Shown here one piece after another: positions 6,313 through 8,194 of a DNA stretch of 8,194 nucleotides. Numbering within the stretch: the stretch's first letter is position 1; each line of letters starts with the position of its first letter. The stretch covers positions 1 to 8,194 of the forward strand of contig JAFRYJ010000146.1 in the NCBI GenBank assembly GCA_017437705.1, written 5' to 3'. Both the position numbers and the translations under genes were made by a program. The notes beneath the pieces were generated by a model. That model had not been told where the DNA came from. It worked only from the letters and a program-made list of their open reading frames with translations, and made no database searches. This DNA comes from Lachnospiraceae bacterium (GTDB lineage: Bacteria > Bacillota_A > Clostridia > Lachnospirales > Lachnospiraceae).

Positions 6313-6864
6313 ATGATATACGGACCTGCATCATTTACGGATAAAACGGGACGGGAGATCATCATAAGGAATGCAGAGGAGCCGGACGCGGCCATGCTCA
6401 TAGAGTATATGAGCATCACCGCCGGTGAGACGCCCTTTCTTTTAAGGGAGCCGGACGAGCAGTCCTTTACACTGGAGCAGGAGACCGCCTTTATACGAAT
6501 GAAGAAGGACGCCGAAAGAGAGCTTATGATCACTGCATTCTGTGACGGCGAGCACGTGGGCTGCGCATCGCTTATGAGCGAAGGCCCCCGGCTCAGGTTC
6601 CGCCACCGCTGCAGTGTCGCCGTAGCGATCTACAGGAAGTTCTGGGGTGCGGGCATCGGAGAGATGATGCTCCGCGTCCTTATCGATACTGCAAAAGAAG
6701 CCGGCTACGAGCAGATGGAGCTGGAGGTGGTGGAGGGAAACGACCGCGCCCGTGCTCTTTATGAAAAGCTTGGATTCAAACAGTACGGAGCATTCCCCAG
6801 GAACATGAAATACAAAGACGGCAGTTACCGCGATTCATACTGGATGATGAAGGACCTGAGGTGA
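6313..6864 (+). CDS. GNAT-family N-acetyltransferase, 183 aa
   Basis: This acetyl-CoA-dependent N-acetyltransferase begins IYGPASFTDKTGREIIIRNAEEPDAAML. This long leader, with an extra strand before the IIIRNAEEPDA start of the fold, is common in RimL/spermidine-acetyltransferase-like GNATs. The CoA loop is WGAGIG in AVAIYRKFWGAGIGEMML, with helix MLRVLIDTAKEAGY following. Motif B is ELEVVEGNDRARALYEKLGF, with the usual N-x-x-A-x-x-L-Y-x-K-x-GF. It ends in the MKYKDGSYRDSYWM strand typical of the family. An in-frame GTG at 6295 overlaps the hydrolase gene. ATG 6313 is preferred because GGAGGAG (6303-6309) precedes it, although that sequence would also be coding from the GTG. The acceptor is unknown. 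Its stop is 5 bases before the next gene's start. Confidence 0.92.
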   Translation: MIYGPASFTDKTGREIIIRNAEEPDAAMLIEYMSITAGETPFLLREPDEQSFTLEQETAFIRMKKDAERELMITAFCDGEHVGCASLMSEGPRLRFRHRCSVAVAIYRKFWGAGIGEMMLRVLIDTAKEAGYEQMELEVVEGNDRARALYEKLGFKQYGAFPRNMKYKDGSYRDSYWMMKDLR

Positions 6865-6869
6865 TGCAT

Positions 6870-7367
6870 ATGGGAGACATCAGTTTCAGAAAGGCAGAGG
6901 AAAAGGATCTGCAGCGGCTTACGGACATCTACAATGCCGCCGTCAGGGCAGGCTGCAACGCGGACTCGGAGGAATATACAAAAGAGCAGCGTGTGCCCTG
7001 GTTTTTGAGCCATGATACGGAAAGGTTCCCGCTTTACGTTTGTCTTGAGGACGGCGAGGTGATAGGGTACGGCAGCCTTTCGGAATACCGCTTCGGACGG
7101 AAAAGGCTTTCGGGGACTGCGGAGTTAAGCTATTACCTCGATCGGGAAAAGACCGGCAGGGGCATCGGCACGAAGCTTCTGGGATTCCTTATTGAAAAGG
7201 CCCGGGAGCTGGAGTTTGATACGCTGCTCGCCATGATCCTGGGGTCCAACAGAGCCAGCCGCAGGATCCTGGAAAAGAGCGGATTCTCGCAGTGGGGCCG
7301 CATACCCGATGCGGTGGCGCTGGATGACGGCCGGACTGATCATGTGATATACGGCCTTAAGCTTTGA
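6870..7367 (+). CDS. GNAT acetyltransferase, phosphinothricin-acetyltransferase-like, 165 aa
   Basis: The start of the fold, ISFRKAEEKDLQRLTDIYNAAV, has the xDLxxxxxIYN pattern of the phosphinothricin/methionine-sulfone acetyltransferase branch of GNATs. The CoA loop is TGRGIG (95-100), after the strand AELSYYLDREK and before KLLGFLIEKARE. Motif B reads MILGSNRASRRILEKSGF. The end DDGRTDHVIYGLKL matches the branch's typical final strand. ATG 6870 is chosen: GAGGTG at 6858-6863 is well spaced, and the earlier in-frame GTG 6861 and ATG 6864 lie in or beside the stop of the previous gene. It is the last gene before the terminator at 7387. It may detoxify an amino-acid analogue or an unknown amine; the specific substrate is inference. 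Confidence 0.92.
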   Translation: MGDISFRKAEEKDLQRLTDIYNAAVRAGCNADSEEYTKEQRVPWFLSHDTERFPLYVCLEDGEVIGYGSLSEYRFGRKRLSGTAELSYYLDREKTGRGIGTKLLGFLIEKARELEFDTLLAMILGSNRASRRILEKSGFSQWGRIPDAVALDDGRTDHVIYGLKL

Positions 7368-7386
7368 ATAAAACGGATACATATAA

Positions 7387-7421
7387 ATGCCGCCTCCTGG
7401 GAAGAGGCGGTATTGTTTTTT
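7387..7421 (+). terminator. Intrinsic terminator of the GNAT operon
   Basis: ATGCCGCCTC (7387-7396) pairs with GAGGCGGTAT (7404-7413) across a 7-base loop, with one G-T wobble in 10 bp. A T-rich tail TGTTTTTT runs to 7421. It lies 19 bases after the stop of the last GNAT gene. Stem strength, loop size and tail are all typical of Rho-independent termination. It also shields the IS just downstream from operon read-through. Confidence 0.93.
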
Positions 7422-7426
7422 GTCTT

Positions 7427-7438
7427 TGACTTTAGTCA
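7427..7438 (+). repeat. Left-end subterminal hairpin, TTTA loop
   Basis: TGAC and GTCA flank a TTTA loop, forming a perfect 4-bp stem that a T-G wobble can extend. It is the leftmost hairpin of the IS and shares its apex C-TTTA-G with the two right-side hairpins at 8076-8089 and 8163-8184. It is probably the left-end structure read by the transposase on single-stranded DNA. Confidence 0.5.
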
Positions 7439-7443
7439 GTTGA

Positions 7444-7478
7444 GCATGAGTTGAGTTTGCGTGCAAACGAAACCATGC
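7444..7478 (+). repeat. Nested hairpin in the IS left region
   Basis: GCATG (7444-7448) pairs with CATGC (7474-7478), and inside it GTTTGC (7455-7460) pairs with GCAAAC (7463-7468). Between the two helices GTT can pair with AAC, leaving facing GA/GA dinucleotides. The 2-base apex loop means the top pair opens in practice. It may be a folded-RNA or single-stranded-DNA element of the IS; its role is unknown. Confidence 0.45.
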
Positions 7479-7490
7479 GAAACAAACAAC

Positions 7491-7507
7491 CACCCGCTGT
7501 GCGGGTG
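7491..7507 (+). repeat. GC-rich hairpin in the IS left region
   Basis: CACCCGC (7491-7497) pairs with GCGGGTG (7501-7507) around a TGT loop, giving a strong 7-bp stem. No U-run follows (the sequence continues TGGGTAAACAG), so ordinary termination is not evident. In Salmonella IS200 an upstream stem-loop limits read-through into tnpA; this hairpin could serve the same end, which is inference. Confidence 0.5.
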
Positions 7508-7519
7508 TGGGTAAACAGT

Positions 7520-7547
7520 TTAACAAAGAAATCACCTTCTCTATAAT
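7520..7547 (+). promoter_or_regulatory. Internal promoter of the IS transposase gene
   Basis: TTAACA at 7520-7525 (5 of 6 to the -35 consensus), a 16-base spacer, and a perfect TATAAT at 7542-7547. Transcription would start about 7553-7556, leaving a leader near 35 bases before the tnpA ATG. The start point falls inside the large inverted repeat, after its left arm, which matters for control of translation. Confidence 0.7.
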
Positions 7548-7588
7548 AGGGGTGTCCAAGCCACTATTATGAAAGGAAAGGTGATTTC
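7528..7588 (+). promoter_or_regulatory. Fold-back inverted repeat covering the tnpA ribosome site
   Basis: GAAATCACCTT (7528-7538) is the exact complement of AAGGTGATTTC (7578-7588), 11 bp, and the right arm touches the ATG at 7589. An inner pair, ATAATAG (7543-7549) with CTATTAT (7564-7570), extends the fold. The ribosome site AAAGGTG (7577-7583) is almost wholly within the right arm, so any transcript containing both arms should block translation. Salmonella IS200 is known to sequester its tnpA ribosome site this way. Confidence 0.8.
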
Positions 7589-8071
7589 ATGCCGAAGGCT
7601 AATAGTTCTGCCCGTACCAAATGGCTGTGCAAATATCACATAGTCTTCTCACCAAAGTATAGGCGGAAAATAATCTTCAATCAATACAAGAAAGATCTGG
7701 CAGAGATACTGCATGACCTGTGTGAGTACAAAGGAGTAGAGATAATCGAAGGGCATCTTATGTCAGATCATGTGCATATGCTGGTCAGCATACCGCCGAA
7801 GATCAGTGTATCATCATTTATGGGATACCTGAAAGGTAAGAGTTCCCTCATGATGTTCGACAGACATGCAAACTTAAAATATAAGTTTGGGAATCGGCAC
7901 TTCTGGGCAGAAGGATACTATGTGAGTACAGTAGGATTAAATGATGCCACAGTGAGGAAATACGTAAGAGATCAGGAGAGAGCCGACATCATAAAAGATA
8001 AACTAAGTGTAAAAGAATATGAGGATCCTTTTGGGGCGCAGCCTAAAAAGGATCCAACAGAGGAAAAGTGA
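7589..8071 (+). CDS. tnpA: IS200/IS605-family Y1 transposase TnpA, 160 aa
   Basis: TnpA is a single-strand-specific HUH endonuclease that cuts and joins the IS ends as a dimer, moving the element as a single-stranded circle. The protein opens with the family start SSARTKWLCKYHIVFSPKYRRKIIF. It has the metal-binding HUH motif H61-V-H63 in LMSDHVHMLVSIPP, the stretch SSFMGYLKGKSS (75-86), and FWAEGYYVSTVG (105-116). The catalytic helix TVRKYVRDQE follows, with Y125 the probable nucleophile and Q129 the third metal ligand, spaced from HUH as Y127 and Q131 are in IS608. The KEYEDPF tail is usual. At 160 aa it is full-length and appears intact. ATG 7589 follows AAAGGTG with 5-base spacing. No partner tnpB is visible. 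Confidence 0.97.
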   Translation: MPKANSSARTKWLCKYHIVFSPKYRRKIIFNQYKKDLAEILHDLCEYKGVEIIEGHLMSDHVHMLVSIPPKISVSSFMGYLKGKSSLMMFDRHANLKYKFGNRHFWAEGYYVSTVGLNDATVRKYVRDQERADIIKDKLSVKEYEDPFGAQPKKDPTEEK

Positions 8072-8074
8072 TAA

Positions 8075-8090
8075 TGCCCCTTTAGGGGCG
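8075..8090 (+). repeat. Right-side hairpin after tnpA, TTTA loop
   Basis: GCCCC (8076-8080) and GGGGC (8085-8089) flank TTTA, with one further T-G wobble. It begins four bases after the tnpA stop. No U-run follows, so a Rho-independent terminator is doubtful. It shares the C-TTTA-G apex with the leftmost and rightmost hairpins of the element. Confidence 0.6.
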
Positions 8091-8122
8091 GCCAGGAGAT
8101 AAATGCGAAGTGGCTTGAACGG

Positions 8123-8150
8123 AGCTCTGGGGGCGAAAGCCCCCGGAGTT
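8123..8150 (+). repeat. Strong GAAA-tetraloop hairpin in the IS right region
   Basis: Positions 8123-8134 pair with 8139-8150 over 12 bp, with two wobbles, and the loop is GAAA, a stable GNRA tetraloop. The core is GGGGGC-GAAA-GCCCCC. It is followed by AACAAAGAG, not a U-run. It may be a structural element of the IS right end or of the tnpA message tail. Confidence 0.6.
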
Positions 8151-8162
8151 AACAAAGAGAAA

Positions 8163-8184
8163 GCCAGCGCCTTTAGACGCTGGC
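8163..8184 (+). repeat. Right-end subterminal hairpin of the IS
   Basis: GCCAGCG (8163-8169) pairs with CGCTGGC (8178-8184). Above one C-A mismatch a further C-G pair closes a TTTA loop (8172-8175). It is the last hairpin before the window edge, followed by AAGTAGAGCG. Right-end hairpins in this family lie roughly 10 bases or more before the cleavage site, so the IS tip should be near or just past the edge. Confidence 0.55.
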
Positions 8185-8194
8185 AAGTAGAGCG

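Larger units (their letters stand above)
7424..8194 (+). mobile_element. IS200/IS605-family insertion sequence (IS200 group; right end perhaps beyond window)
   Basis: The element holds a single Y1 HUH transposase gene with about 160 bases of hairpin-rich leader and at least 120 bases of hairpin-rich trailer. Members of this family have no terminal inverted repeats and make no target duplication; subterminal hairpins are the recognition sites. The outermost ones here are 7427-7438 and 8163-8184, both with a C-TTTA-G apex. The left tip is therefore placed at or a little before 7424, close after the host terminator's T-run, and the right tip at or just past 8194. The exact ends cannot be fixed without an empty site. 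A size near 770 bp suits the IS200 group. No tnpB or guide-RNA partner is visible. Codon use in the transposase is more A+T-rich than in the upstream genes, consistent with recent acquisition. Confidence 0.8.

Noticed and set aside
133..7367. A new defence or toxin-antitoxin system made of the protease, kinase-like and GNAT genes
   Set aside because: The kinase-like protein has APH(3') features, the GNATs lack an accompanying ribbon-helix-helix antitoxin as in TacT systems, and no nuclease, sensor or membrane effector pairing is seen.
8075..8150. Intrinsic terminators for tnpA at the two GC hairpins
   Set aside because: Neither stem is followed by a U-run on the + strand, so they are listed only as hairpins.
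8072..8194. A tnpB gene or omega-type guide RNA after tnpA
   Set aside because: The 123 bases left in the window hold hairpins but no open frame resembling TnpB. A guide RNA cannot be claimed without its nuclease.
1..8194. tRNA, rRNA or CRISPR array
   Set aside because: No cloverleaf, rRNA-like stretch or regularly spaced repeat was found on reading both strands.

Overview
The window looks like a chromosomal segment of a Gram-positive anaerobe of the Clostridia, possibly Lachnospiraceae or a relative. This is inference. It rests on purine-rich GGAGG-type ribosome sites, heavy use of AGG (Arg) and ATA (Ile) codons in moderately G+C-rich genes, tightly packed same-strand genes, and the protein types present (PlsY-family membrane protein, P1-family peptidase, many GNAT acetyltransferases, IS200-type transposase). 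All recognisable genes are on the + strand.

Layout. (1) 2-97 is the 3' end of an unrecognised gene. (2) 133-3232 is a closely spaced run: an HExxH zinc-metallopeptidase-like protein, DNA-3-methyladenine glycosylase I (tag), a small orphan protein, an APH(3')-like kinase, and a GNAT acetyltransferase. (3) A promoter (TTGACA, 17 bp, CATACT) at 3247-3275 begins a second run: a divergent PlsY-family protein, translationally coupled by an ATGA overlap to a P1-family (DmpA/NylC-type) self-processing peptidase. Then come a four-helix membrane protein, an alpha/beta hydrolase and two tandem GNAT acetyltransferases. A strong intrinsic terminator (7387-7421) ends this run. (4) From about 7425 to the window end lies an IS200/IS605-family insertion sequence: a Y1 HUH transposase gene (7589-8071) flanked by many hairpins. 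It probably ends at or just beyond the right edge of the window. No tnpB is visible.

How it fits together. The two gene runs mostly encode small modifying, repair or hydrolytic enzymes (one DNA glycosylase, one aminoglycoside-kinase-like protein, three acetyltransferases, one alpha/beta hydrolase, two peptidase-like proteins). They look like a collection of accessory detoxification and metabolic genes, not one obvious pathway. I do not see a convincing new multi-gene system. The strongest non-routine signals are three. First, the IS leader appears built for fold-back control: a long inverted repeat covers the tnpA ribosome site, but a near-consensus promoter sits inside it, so only read-through transcripts could fold. 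Second, three hairpins with the same C-TTTA-G apex lie at the two ends of the IS. Third, the PlsY-like protein keeps the glycine-rich phosphate loop but has lost residues in the other two signature motifs.
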